Shown piece after piece: positions 1 through 8,391 of a stretch of 52,024 nt of DNA. Position numbers and translations under genes: made by a program. The notes below the pieces were generated by a model that saw only the letters and a program-made list of their open reading frames with translations, was not told the origin of the DNA and ran no database searches. Location: positions 1 to 52,024 of the forward strand of contig JAITHT010000013.1 of the NCBI GenBank assembly GCA_031279825.1. Direction: 5' to 3'. How positions within the stretch are numbered: the first letter of the stretch is position 1; each line of letters begins with the position of its first letter. Source of the stretch: Desulfovibrio sp. Its GTDB lineage: Bacteria; Desulfobacterota; Desulfovibrionia; Desulfovibrionales; Desulfovibrionaceae.

Positions 1-171
1 TAGCACAAGCGCGCCCGGCGGGCAATGCCGTTGCCGGAGAAATATCTTGCTACGAATTATAAAAAAGTGTTACTGTTTTTTGAGGGGGGCGCTGCCCCCT
101 CAAACTCCCCCGGCAGGGGGCTGAGCCCCCTGCACCCCGCGTACGTTTTCCGCCGCTTCGCGGCTGAAAAA

Positions 172-233
172 TAGTATGGGGGTCTGGGGGGAATTATTCC
201 ACCCAGCGGGGTTCGGGGCGGAGCCCCGAATTA
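172..233 (-). repeat. Repeat family E, left copy
   Basis: About 62 bp that reappears in inverted orientation at 51890-51954. It carries the short dyad TTCGGGGC...GCCCCGAA and a run GGGGGGAATTATTCC. It contains no gene. The rest of 1-250 is GC-rich sequence with small dyads such as GAGGGGGGCGCTGCCCCCTC; I see no gene there. Confidence 0.7.
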
Positions 234-264
234 ACCCGCGCTCCCACATGGCTTCATACCGTGT

Positions 265-412
265 AGATTTCAAACGGGCTACCGCCTTTTTGAAAGCTCG
301 GCCGCGGCGCGAGCGCGGTCGCGCCTTGCCTCCGAAATGCTTCGCATTTCGACGCGACATTCTGTCGCTCTGATACCAAGTTACACTCCTGTTGATTGCA
401 ACTTGGTATCAG
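265..412 (-). repeat. Repeat family D, left copy (inverted with 2904-3050)
   Basis: This stretch matches 2904-3050 in the opposite orientation with only a few differences by eye. Its core is a 41 bp dyad at 371-411 (TGATACC...GGTATCA arms), followed by a GC-rich part containing small dyads such as AAATGCTTCGCATTT. No coding potential was recognised. The pair brackets the TauE module. Confidence 0.8.
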
Positions 413-415
413 AGA

Positions 416-471
416 GCAATGCCGGGAAGGCGGCATGGGCCTTCAGACCCATGCCGCCTTCCCGGCATTGC
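416..471. terminator. Long perfect hairpin downstream of the small membrane protein gene
   Basis: A 24 bp perfect stem (416-439 paired with 448-471) with an 8-base loop CCTTCAGA. It lies about 75 bp beyond the stop codon of the leftward gene at 547-1278. There is no T-run, so it is an atypical intrinsic terminator. It could instead be an RNA 3' stabiliser or part of a mobile repeat. Confidence 0.5.
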
Positions 472-546
472 CGCCGCCCGTAAGAGCATACTCCCGCAAC
501 GAAAAATTCGCCTGCCTCGCCTGACGGCAAACTGAAGCAATACCCT

Positions 547-1278
547 CTATTGTTCCTGTTTGACTTTGGATTTCGCCATGGTCAGGCCGATGCCCTCAAA
601 AAGATCGAATATGGCGAAACCATACCAGAGGGTGTAGAAAACATAGAACAACAGCATGCCCGTCATCAGGAGAAGATGGTCGGAGACCTTTGCCGGCGTG
701 ACGCCGAAGAAGTTGCTGCCCGGCTCGACGGCGCGGCGCAGCACCTGATCCACCGCCTGGGCCTCGTTTATCAGGTTCTGCTTCTGCATTTCCTTGATGC
801 AGGGAGAGAGCAGGTGCCACCAGGCGGAGGCGACGTCGAGGGCGCGGCTTCCGCCGTAACGGCCGGAAACTGCCGCCTCGTCGTTGCGGTACAGGGCGTC
901 GGAATCGTTGACCGCGGCCATCAGGATCGCGCCCATATCCCCGGAAAAGTTCACCCTGTCCCCGCTCGCCTCGGCCGTATCGGCACCGGATTTTTGCAGA
1001 AGGGTCAGGGCAAGGGGGGCAAGCTCGGCCTTTTTCAGAATGACGTTCAGGCTTGCCTTTGTTCCGCTCAGTCTTGCGGCGTGTTCGCGCGCTACGGGAA
1101 TAAAGTCGGACGAGCCTTTGGAAAGTTCGTTGAACACGTTGTCCGCATACTGCAGTCCGGTGAGGCGGACTCCTTTTTCGTCGCGCATGACGGGCGTCAG
1201 CAGCAGGGAGAAAATGCCGGCAAAGGACAGCAGCAGCATGCCGCCCCTGATAAACGGGCCTTTATCGCGAATGATCAT
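547..1278 (-). CDS. Conserved membrane protein encoded with a TauE/SafE transporter
   Basis: 243 residues. A hydrophobic segment lies near residues 12-30 and a second near 203-225, with an extracytoplasmic or soluble middle domain between them, so it is probably a two-pass membrane protein. I recognise no enzymatic motif. It starts 2 bp after the stop codon of the TauE/SafE gene, so the two are very likely co-translated, and it may be an accessory subunit of that transporter. The assignment rests on context only. The gene ends with a basic, charged tail and is followed by a long hairpin at 416-471. Confidence 0.75.
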   Translation of the reverse strand: MIIRDKGPFIRGGMLLLSFAGIFSLLLTPVMRDEKGVRLTGLQYADNVFNELSKGSSDFIPVAREHAARLSGTKASLNVILKKAELAPLALTLLQKSGADTAEASGDRVNFSGDMGAILMAAVNDSDALYRNDEAAVSGRYGGSRALDVASAWWHLLSPCIKEMQKQNLINEAQAVDQVLRRAVEPGSNFFGVTPAKVSDHLLLMTGMLLFYVFYTLWYGFAIFDLFEGIGLTMAKSKVKQEQ

Positions 1279-1280
1279 GC

Positions 1281-2546
1281 TTACGCCTCCCCTCTGAGTT
1301 TGCCTATATTCAGGAAAAATTTGCTGAATACCCAGACGCCGAAAAAGACGACCACAATCCAGAAGACCACGTTGCCCGCGTCCTGAATGGCGTTGACAAG
1401 GCCCGGCGACCAGTTGAGCGCCTCAAGCTCCACCAGTTTTTTCGGCAGGGCCGCCACGCGGTTGATAAAGCCGGCGATGATGGAGATTGCGTAAAAACCG
1501 CGGATATGGATGCCCTTGACGACCTTTGTCGTCAGCGCGCCGACCTGGATGCCGAGCAGCGAGCCGAGCAGCATGCCTATGGCCAGGGTGTAAAAGACAT
1601 AGCCATGGATGGCGTACTGGCCTATGGAGGCGAAACCGGCCGTGAAGATGATTTGCAGAATGTCCGTGCCCACCGTGGTCATGGACGACACGCCGAAGAT
1701 GTAGACGAACATGGGAAAGGTGACGAAACCGCCGCCCACGCCCATAATGGCGGCCAGCAGACCCACCGCCACGCCGCCGCCGGCCACGATCCAGCCGGAG
1801 ATGCGCCGCCCTCCGGGCATCAGATCCTCGTCAAAGGTGATCATGGGCGGCAGGGTGAGACCCTGCATTTTGACGGAAAGGCCGGTCATGCCGGCGGGGC
1901 CGCCGTGGGCGTCGCCTCCGGCGACGCCCTTGCTCCCGCGCGTGGCCTTGAGAAAGTCGAAAAGGGCGTAGAAGCCCAGAAAACCCAGGAGTACGGCGTA
2001 TATTGTGCTGATAAAGAGTTCGGACAGCAACGGGTCGGCCTTGTAAAGCCCCTTGTTGACGGCCCCGCCGATAACGGTGCCTATGCCGGAGCCGGCGAGA
2101 AAGGCGACCGCCAGCTTCACGGACACGTTGCCGAGCTTTTTATGCACCGTGGTGCCCATGATGGCCTTGGCGAAAATGTGAAACAGGTCCGTGCCCACGG
2201 CGAGAATCCCCTTGACCCCCACGGCCATGAGGGCGGGGGTTATGATGAAGCCTCCGCCCGCGCCTATGCAGCCCGTTATGAGACCGGCGGCCAGGCCCAC
2301 GGCGATGGAGGCGAAAAAGATCGTCGTGGTGTGGAAGGCGGGCGCATACGCGCTTTTGCCTCCCAGCATTTCACGAGCTTCGTAAGCTTCCGCCGCGCAG
2401 ATCAGAAGAACGGGCGCGGCCAGGGCCAGCAGGAGCAGGATCTTCCCGCGTTTTTTGAGAATGGAGGTGGAAATCTCCAGATCCCATGCGGCGTAAGCTT
2501 GTGACGAGCTCAGTAAAAAGGTGTATAACCGCCTGCCGAACTGCAT
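1281..2546 (-). CDS. TauE/SafE (DUF81) family anion transporter
   Basis: 421 residues from the ATG at 2546, chosen because GAGGAG lies 7-9 bases upstream; an upstream in-frame extension is arginine-rich and unlikely. A polytopic inner membrane protein with the family's duplicated signature: GAGGGF near residues 95-100 and GVGGGF near 269-274. An N-terminal hydrophobic segment at about 35-52 precedes the first repeat, and a cytoplasmic linker of about 50 residues (about 200-250) separates the halves. Family members export or import sulfite, sulfoacetate and related organosulfur or organic anions. In a sulfate reducer a role with sulfite or sulfate is plausible, but the substrate cannot be read from sequence. 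It is coupled to the small membrane protein gene downstream. Confidence 0.88.
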   Translation of the reverse strand: MQFGRRLYTFLLSSSQAYAAWDLEISTSILKKRGKILLLLALAAPVLLICAAEAYEAREMLGGKSAYAPAFHTTTIFFASIAVGLAAGLITGCIGAGGGFIITPALMAVGVKGILAVGTDLFHIFAKAIMGTTVHKKLGNVSVKLAVAFLAGSGIGTVIGGAVNKGLYKADPLLSELFISTIYAVLLGFLGFYALFDFLKATRGSKGVAGGDAHGGPAGMTGLSVKMQGLTLPPMITFDEDLMPGGRRISGWIVAGGGVAVGLLAAIMGVGGGFVTFPMFVYIFGVSSMTTVGTDILQIIFTAGFASIGQYAIHGYVFYTLAIGMLLGSLLGIQVGALTTKVVKGIHIRGFYAISIIAGFINRVAALPKKLVELEALNWSPGLVNAIQDAGNVVFWIVVVFFGVWVFSKFFLNIGKLRGEA

Positions 2547-2903
2547 ACGCTCTCCTCCTCTGACGGAAAAATGTTGCCGCAAGGACCGGCGCCCGTGCGG
2601 ATGCGCCGGGCAAGGCCGTAGTCTCCGGCGCGTCCGCGGCGCAAAGGCTTTTCGCCCGCGGCCCCGCAAGCCATGTAAGCATTAAGCGCGACGTGCGGCG
2701 TGGCGCCGGCGCACTGAGCCTTACTATCTTATCCCTTTTTGCGTCCCTGTAAAGTGATTTTTTTCACAAAGCACGGAAGTCCGCCGCAAGGCGCAGGCGG
2801 CATTCACCGCCGCCGTAAAGCGCCGGGGAGCGGGCGTGCCTTTGCGAACCCACGCCTTTGCGGGGTCGTCAGTCTGAAGGGGTATTATGCCCCTTGCGGG
2901 GCT

Positions 2904-3050
2904 TGATACCAAGTTGCAATCAACAGGATTGTAACTTGGTATCAGAGCGACAGAATGTCGCGTCGACATGCGAAGCATTTCGGAGGCAAGGCGCGACCGC
3001 GCTCGCGCCTCGGCCGAGCTTTCAAAACGGCGGAAGCCGTTTTGAAAGCA
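2904..3050 (+). repeat. Repeat family D, right copy
   Basis: Inverted counterpart of 265-412, including the 41 bp dyad at 2904-2944. A small hairpin with arms around GGGGTATTATGCCCC (2879-2893) precedes it and resembles one at 33694-33712. The interval 2547-2900 upstream of the TauE gene holds its ribosome binding site and no recognised gene. Confidence 0.8.
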
Positions 3051-3069
3051 ACTCGGTATGACAGGCGTT

Positions 3070-3195
3070 AGAGCATTTTCGTTTTGAAAATGCCCTCTCA
3101 ACCGGCAGCGTAAGCGTTGACTTACGCGCACGAGGCGTAGGCGAAACCTGTTTTCGCCGAGGGCGATGAGCGCAATGTTTCAAAGTTGATCTGCT
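3070..3195 (+). repeat. Repeat family A, copy 1
   Basis: About 126 bp beginning with the hairpin GAGCATTTTC...GAAAATGC and ending near TTTCAAAGTTGATCTGC. Related copies lie at 35627-35753 (inverted) and 51600-51726. It ends shortly before the 3' end of the leftward gene at 3230-4207. No coding potential is seen. Confidence 0.75.
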
Positions 3196-3229
3196 TTAAA
3201 GAGACGGAGCGCTTTATGCTCGCGTCGTT

Positions 3230-4207
3230 TTATTTGCCGTCCATCTTGAGTAATTTGTCCAATACGTTGATATTCACGGTGAAATCGGCGACATCTTTGC
3301 GCAGCAGGCGCTCGCGCTCGTCAGCGAAAGCCTTTTCCAGACGTTTCAGCAGTTCGTTGCTCCGAATCGCGTTTCGGGACATCGTATCGTCCTCGCACTC
3401 TTGTCCCGACACACGAGCGTAGTCGTCCAGCATCGTTTGCGCTACCGTCAGGTAACGGGAGAGAAAGGCGCCGGTCGCAACCGCGTCGTGAGGCGAGGCG
3501 CGCAGATAGTCGAGGATATTTTCCGTAGCTTCGACCATATTGCTGATATGCGTTTGCATATCCGGGGGCAATACACATTTTTTTTCCCTGAGGGCCATGG
3601 CCGCTCCATGCCATGCGTCGATACGGGAGGCTAATCCGTTGTTTTTCGGCCGTTTTTGCGTCGCCGCTTTGCGAAGTTTTTCTTTCAATCGCGTGTACAG
3701 GCACAGAATGCCCCAGCCGCTCAAGGAGAGAAGAGGAAAAGTCCAGAGGGGAAGAGGCGCGCTTAGCGAGGGAGCGAGGTGGGTAAAAAAGCCATAAAGA
3801 GCAAAGATCATCCAAGGGAGGGATGCCCATTCCCAGCCCATATTTCCTTTTCGCGCCAGCAGCCGGATCACCCACGTCTGGAATCCTCCCCAGAGTATGG
3901 TCAATGGCCAGGGAACGCCCCAGAAGACCCAGATCAGGCACTGGAAAGCGCCTGTGACGGTGGGAATGATCCAGGCTGCGTGTTTTCCCGTTCCCCTGGG
4001 GAAGAGGCAAATACATCCTGTATAGACGGCTATGACCATAAAAGCGGAATTCGTCCAGGGGAGGACGTCCGGGAGGGCAGCGCAGGCGACGCCCGCCGCC
4101 GCCAGAGAAGAAAAATGCACCAGAAGACGCAACGCCGCGCCAGTGAAAAAGGCGATGCTCCTGTCGGCGAGGGCGCCGATTTTCCCGAGCGTGTCGTCGA
4201 TTGTCAT
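3230..4207 (-). CDS. Membrane protein with an XpaC-like C-terminal domain
   Basis: 325 residues. The N-terminal half has several hydrophobic segments (roughly residues 22-45, 55-70, 80-100, 125-145 and 150-170). The C-terminal 100 residues resemble the XpaC family (5-bromo-4-chloroindolyl phosphate hydrolysis proteins): a helical stretch FLSRYLTVAQTMLDDYARV and a terminal VNINVLDKLLKMDG motif. The biochemical role of XpaC is not established, although in firmicutes it is often next to TelA-type proteins. The gene lies 19 bp downstream of the NtrC-type regulator, so it is probably in the same transcript. The ribosome binding site is weak, consistent with coupling. Confidence 0.7.
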   Translation of the reverse strand: MTIDDTLGKIGALADRSIAFFTGAALRLLVHFSSLAAAGVACAALPDVLPWTNSAFMVIAVYTGCICLFPRGTGKHAAWIIPTVTGAFQCLIWVFWGVPWPLTILWGGFQTWVIRLLARKGNMGWEWASLPWMIFALYGFFTHLAPSLSAPLPLWTFPLLSLSGWGILCLYTRLKEKLRKAATQKRPKNNGLASRIDAWHGAAMALREKKCVLPPDMQTHISNMVEATENILDYLRASPHDAVATGAFLSRYLTVAQTMLDDYARVSGQECEDDTMSRNAIRSNELLKRLEKAFADERERLLRKDVADFTVNINVLDKLLKMDGK

Positions 4208-4226
4208 AATAGAGGTTGCCGTCTCC

Positions 4227-5693
4227 CTATTCGCGGCGGTTCAGTCCGAATTTTTTAAGTTTATACTGCAAGGCGCGGCGGCTGATTCCCAAGCTTTCCG
4301 CCGTTTTTTCCCTGTGTCCTTTGCAGGCGCGCAAGGCGTCGATTAAAACGCCGCGTTCGGCGTCTTCCAAAGGCGAGTTCATGCCGTCGGCAGAGCTGGT
4401 CGACATTTCTCCCGCAAAGGGGGGAAAGGCTTTCTTTTCTGATGGGGCCGTTGCCTGCGGCGTTTCGAAAAGCGCTTCCCGTCGAAGGGATTGAGGCTGG
4501 TTGAGGCGTTCCGGTTGCGGATACAATATCTGCTTCGGCAGGGAGTCACAGTCCAAAATATCCGAACGGCTGAGGATCAGGGCGCGCTCAAGCACGTTTT
4601 TCAGTTCCCGTACGTTTCCCGGCCAGGAATAGGCGGAGAGACGCTGTAAAAAGGCAGGGCTGACCCTCAGGATATTTTTATGATTTTTTTCCGCCAGAAG
4701 AGCGAGCAGGTAGCTGACCAGCAGAGGGAGATCTTCCGGATGGTCGCGCAGGGGAGGAGTCTCCACTTCAAGGACATTGAGGCGAAAAAAAAGATCTTCC
4801 CTGAAATTTCCCGCAGCGAGTTCCTGAACGAGATTCTTGTTGGTGGCGGCGAGGATACGCACATCCACGGGAACCGGACGGACGGAACCTAACGGTTCCA
4901 CAACCCGGTCATGCAGAACGCGCAGTAGTTTTGCCTGCAAATCAAGAGGCATTTCGCCGATTTCGTCAAGAAAGAGCGTACCGCCGGAAGCAAGTTGAAA
5001 GCGGCCGGGTTTATCTTTGACGGCGCCGGTAAAGGCGCCGCGTTCGTAGCCGAAGAGTTCGCTTTCCAGCAATTGGGCAGGCAGAGCCGCGCAATTCACT
5101 TTGACGAGAGGCTTTTTCGCGCGATCGCTGCATGCGTGCAGAGCCTCGGCAATCAACTCCTTGCCGGTGCCGGATTCACCGGTAATAAGGACGGTGGCTT
5201 CACTGGGCCCCGCTTGGCGGATGAAGTCGCGTAGCGCGCGTAGGGAGGGACTTGCGCCCACCAGGGAATGCAAGGCGTCCCTGCCGGATAGCTCGTTACG
5301 CAAGCGATTGTTTTCTTCTTGCAGGAGTTTGTATTCCCATGCCCGGTTAAGCGTCAGGATCAGTTCGTCATTATCCGTCGGCTTGGTCAGATAATCGAAG
5401 GCGCCGCATTTCATGGCTTCAACCGCGCTGCCCACAGTGCCGTAAGCCGTGAGCAGGATCACCGGCAAATCCGGGTGTATGCTGTGCAATTGCATCAAGG
5501 TGGCGTGTCCGTCCATGCCGGGCATGTTCATATCCAGCAAAGCCACATGGGCGGAGCCTCCCATGGCGCTGAAGAATTCCAGAGCTTCTTCACCTGACGC
5601 GGCCTCAAATACCTGCCAGCCGACGTCTTCAAGAACAGCGCGCACCATAAGCCGGTGACCCGGTTCATCGTCTATCACCAGCAGGGATTTCAT
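4227..5693 (-). CDS. NtrC-family sigma-54-dependent response regulator
   Basis: 488 residues, with AGGAGG just before the ATG. It has an N-terminal receiver domain with the acidic pocket at D8-D9, phosphoacceptor D54 (LLDMNMPG) and K104. The central AAA+ domain has Walker A GESGTGKE (172-179), a canonical GAFTGA loop (219-224) for sigma-54 contact, and the LDEIGEM region. A C-terminal Fis-type helix-turn-helix follows (SLGISRRALQYKLKKFG). It should activate sigma-54 promoters when phosphorylated by the kinase encoded directly upstream (39 bp gap). The closest named relatives by architecture are ZraR/AtoC. The target genes are unknown; the XpaC-like gene just downstream is one candidate partner. 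Confidence 0.92.
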   Translation of the reverse strand: MKSLLVIDDEPGHRLMVRAVLEDVGWQVFEAASGEEALEFFSAMGGSAHVALLDMNMPGMDGHATLMQLHSIHPDLPVILLTAYGTVGSAVEAMKCGAFDYLTKPTDNDELILTLNRAWEYKLLQEENNRLRNELSGRDALHSLVGASPSLRALRDFIRQAGPSEATVLITGESGTGKELIAEALHACSDRAKKPLVKVNCAALPAQLLESELFGYERGAFTGAVKDKPGRFQLASGGTLFLDEIGEMPLDLQAKLLRVLHDRVVEPLGSVRPVPVDVRILAATNKNLVQELAAGNFREDLFFRLNVLEVETPPLRDHPEDLPLLVSYLLALLAEKNHKNILRVSPAFLQRLSAYSWPGNVRELKNVLERALILSRSDILDCDSLPKQILYPQPERLNQPQSLRREALFETPQATAPSEKKAFPPFAGEMSTSSADGMNSPLEDAERGVLIDALRACKGHREKTAESLGISRRALQYKLKKFGLNRRE

Positions 5694-5732
5694 GGCAGCC
5701 TCCTTTTTTCGGACATATGTTCAGGGACTTTC

Positions 5733-7586
5733 TCATGCCGGGCGCGTACCGGGAGCCTGCTCCCGTTCATTGGGGAAAAACAGACGCACGGCGCAGCCTT
5801 TGCCCGTTTCCGAAAATATTGTGGCAGAGCCTCCATGGTCCAGCATAAGACGGTGTACCAAGGCAAGGCCAAGACCTGTCCCTCGTTTTTTCGTCGTGAA
5901 AAAAGGTTCAAAGGCTTGAGACTGCTGTTCCTGCGTCATGCCGCAACCGTTATCCCGCACCTCAATCCAGACGCCGCCGGGAGCAATATCGGATGCGATG
6001 CACAGGGAAGCGGCCGGATCCGGAGTCGGTAAATCCGGGAGGGAAACCCCGGTATTGGAAGATGCAGTAATCAAGGCGTCTTTGTTCATATCTCCGTCGG
6101 CGTTTTTTGCGGGAAACAGTATGTGGGCGGCGGGTGGCGCATTTATTTTCCTCTTGGCTTCCAGAGCGTCAAAACTGTTGAGCAGCAAGTTAAGCAGTGC
6201 TTGTTTAAGGGCTTCTTCGTCGGCAAAGATTTGGGGAGCGTTCAGGGCGTTTTCAATGACGATGTTCCTTCGTTCCAAATCAAAATGCAGCAGATCCGTA
6301 ATTTCCCGTAGCAGAGTCGCGAAATCCACATGCTGCGGGGCAACGGGCTTTGATCGGGAAAGAAAGAGGAGATCCGTAATGACGCGATTTAATCTGTCAG
6401 CTTCGCGCACCATTGTCTTGGCATATTCTTCCTCGGGCATCCGGCCAGCGAGTTTTTTGACGAAGTATTGGGCGAATCCGCGCAGAGAGCTGAGGGGGTT
6501 GCGCACTTCGTGGGCCACTCCCGCAGCCAGAGCGCCGACGGCCGCTAGTTTTTCCGCATTGGCCAGATTCTGTTCAAGATTGCGCAACATGGTTCTGTCC
6601 CGGATAATCAGCATCCAGGCGTTGTCTTTGTCGTTGTTTAAAGGCAGGGCCAACACTTCCAAGCGGGCACGTTCAAGGGATACTTGCCGCCAGTCGATAT
6701 GCCGCCCTTCCCCGTTTTTTTTTAAAGGCTGCCCTCCGTCACGGGGAGCACAGGCGGCAATGCCCACGGGTAGTTCGGAGGCGGGTTTACCCAGCACATC
6801 CCTGGATTTTTGCTTGAGAATGCTTAAGGCTGCGGGGTTGGCCGATTGAACCATGCCGTCGGCGTTGAGGGTAATGAGACCGTCCGGCAGGTGATCCAGC
6901 AGCTTGGCCTGAAAAAGCTCCAGAGCCACGGTTCTTCTCGCCTGTTCCCGGCGCGAGAGGAATTTGATCCCCAGAGCCCAGGTACATAGAGCGGCAGCCA
7001 GGATATACAGCGCCTGAAAAATTACGTTTCGGCGAAAGCCCGCGTAGGCGGTCAGATAACGCTCCGTATCCACACCCACCACCAGAAAGCCGAGCGGCCC
7101 GAGCTCGTCCCTCAGGCTCATGTGCATGCCGCGCAAGGGTTCAAGGCGCTTGCCGTACACATAGGCTCCGCGTTTATCCAGAACAAGGCGTCCGTGCCAC
7201 TCGCCGCTCCCGAGCATTTCCTTAATCATGTCCGGGGGCAGGGTCACTGAGGTGTTTCCATGCAGGGGAGCGGTCAGCAGGGTGTCGCCGTGCGGATCGA
7301 TAAAACCCACGAAGAGAAGGTCTCCTTCTTGCTCAAAAGATTGAAAAAATTCGGCCATGCGGGGACTGAGGCGATTTTCGCCCTCGCGCACCGGCCCCCG
7401 GCGGACGGAGTGTTCGATGGACAGAAGCACGGCCTTAGTGGTGAGAAACAGGTGCTGTTCTTCCGCCTCGCTCTGTCGACGGAATATTTGATAGGTGGAT
7501 ATAAGCAAGGAAAGACCAATGACCACGAGGGTCAGTACGGCCAGAATAACGGTGCTGCGTTCCTTGGTTTTATCCGCCAGTTCCAT
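5733..7586 (-). CDS. Membrane PAS-containing sensor histidine kinase
   Basis: 617 residues. Transmembrane segments at about 12-32 and 188-206 enclose an extracytoplasmic sensor domain of about 150 residues. A PAS domain (about 225-330), a HisKA domain with phospho-accepting H359 (GVAHEVRNPLSS) and a HATPase_c domain follow (N-box LLNLLLNSFDALEA, G1 DNGCGM, G2 GTGLGLAL). Between the N-box and G1 is an unusually long, low-complexity insert of about 60 residues. Layout and neighbour match ZraS/HydH-type kinases that drive sigma-54 regulators. The signal sensed cannot be inferred. The gene is the first of a leftward kinase-regulator-XpaC operon. Confidence 0.9.
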   Translation of the reverse strand: MELADKTKERSTVILAVLTLVVIGLSLLISTYQIFRRQSEAEEQHLFLTTKAVLLSIEHSVRRGPVREGENRLSPRMAEFFQSFEQEGDLLFVGFIDPHGDTLLTAPLHGNTSVTLPPDMIKEMLGSGEWHGRLVLDKRGAYVYGKRLEPLRGMHMSLRDELGPLGFLVVGVDTERYLTAYAGFRRNVIFQALYILAAALCTWALGIKFLSRREQARRTVALELFQAKLLDHLPDGLITLNADGMVQSANPAALSILKQKSRDVLGKPASELPVGIAACAPRDGGQPLKKNGEGRHIDWRQVSLERARLEVLALPLNNDKDNAWMLIIRDRTMLRNLEQNLANAEKLAAVGALAAGVAHEVRNPLSSLRGFAQYFVKKLAGRMPEEEYAKTMVREADRLNRVITDLLFLSRSKPVAPQHVDFATLLREITDLLHFDLERRNIVIENALNAPQIFADEEALKQALLNLLLNSFDALEAKRKINAPPAAHILFPAKNADGDMNKDALITASSNTGVSLPDLPTPDPAASLCIASDIAPGGVWIEVRDNGCGMTQEQQSQAFEPFFTTKKRGTGLGLALVHRLMLDHGGSATIFSETGKGCAVRLFFPNEREQAPGTRPA

Positions 7587-7722
7587 AAGCCGAATCCGCG
7601 TATCCGCCTATTCTTTTACAGAAAGGCATGTTCACTGCATTCTTTTTTTCTCTCGTGGCTTCTTTGAAGTGGCTAAGCGCTTGCAACCATGCCCTAAAAA
7701 AATTTTGGAAATAAAAAAAGGA

Positions 7723-7751
7723 TTGACGACAAATCCAGTCTCGCGTAGAAA
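7723..7751 (+). promoter_or_regulatory. Probable sigma-70 promoter for tRNA-Glu
   Basis: TTGACG at 7723-7728, a 17-base spacer, then TAGAAA at 7746-7751. The tRNA begins 34 bases after the -10 element. An A-rich stretch precedes the -35 element. Confidence 0.6.
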
Positions 7752-7784
7752 GTTTTTCGCGGCAAAGCGTCAGCGCTTGGAAGC

Positions 7785-7861
7785 GTCCCCATCGTCTAGC
7801 CGGCCTAGGACAACGGCCTTTCACGCCGTCAACAGGGGTTCGAATCCCCTTGGGGACGCCA
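7785..7861 (+). tRNA. tRNA-Glu (anticodon TTC)
   Basis: A complete cloverleaf can be drawn. The acceptor stem is GTCCCCA paired with TGGGGAC, the anticodon stem ACGGC/GCCGT carries the loop CTTTCAC with anticodon TTC at 7820-7822, and the T arm contains GGTTCGAATCC. The discriminator is G and the CCA end (7859-7861) is encoded. Confidence 0.96.
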
Positions 7862-7928
7862 ATAGATTTCAAAGGGTTAAGCGCCTGTTTCATTAGTGGA
7901 ACATGCTGTGTACATGCCCCTGTGTACA

Positions 7929-7964
7929 AAATGCCTCCGGAAGCTGAGTCCTCCGGGGGCATTT
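7929..7964 (+). terminator. Intrinsic terminator-like hairpin after tRNA-Glu
   Basis: A 13 bp stem (7929-7941 with 7952-7964, one G-T pair) and a 10-base loop, followed by TTTCCTTT. It is well placed to end the tRNA transcript. Confidence 0.55.
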
Positions 7965-8265
7965 CCTTTGCCAGGATGCCGGAAACGGCATCGCCTATGA
8001 CACTGCGGCGGTCAAGACGTAAAGCGGCGGCCACTTCGGAAATGCTGAGGATGTCATCGGGAGAACGCGTCATACTCCTCTCTCTCCTCCTCCTCCTCTC
8101 TCTCCTCGTGCTGCCCGGCATGATCCACTACATCACGGTGCGGTTCGGATACCACGACAGGGTATGCCCCTGATCCATAATCCACCCATACCCTTCATAC
8201 CATTCTTTATCAAGAGTTTTCCCGGTATCCAAATGAGGTGTGCAGCGACACCAATGTTTAACATT
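7960..8265 (-). pseudogene. Possible remnant of an unidentified gene with a helix-turn-helix-like segment
   Basis: Read leftward, one frame gives a continuous peptide interrupted only by a TAG near 8128. The part before it is rich in W, Y and G (EWYEGYGWIMDQGHTLSWYPN). The part after it is arginine-rich, encoded by a CT-rich low-complexity tract at 8073-8110, then has an HTH-like stretch (ILSISEVAAALRLDRRSV). It resembles a decayed excisionase- or phage-type gene beside a tRNA gene, but I cannot name a family. No duplicated tRNA 3' end was seen. The remaining bases up to hisD hold no recognised feature. Confidence 0.3.
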
Positions 8266-8391
8266 CCGGTGTTGCGTCCTTGCTCCAATATTGGACAGTC
8301 CACTCCCTCTGCCGGCATACCCGGCTCGACTTTTTCGTTCCGGTCGGGTATGCTCTTCCTTTGTTGTTCTTGCGAGATGTTTGGAGGATTG

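Noticed and set aside
550-1386. Long open frames antisense to the transporter, TPR, lepA, tig and lutB genes
   Set aside because: They lie opposite well-supported genes, lack ribosome binding sites and have shadow-type composition rich in H, R and G.
8222-8240. Third copy of repeat C suggested by ATCCAAATGAGGT at 8229
   Set aside because: Only 13 bases match and none of the hairpins follow, so chance similarity is likely.
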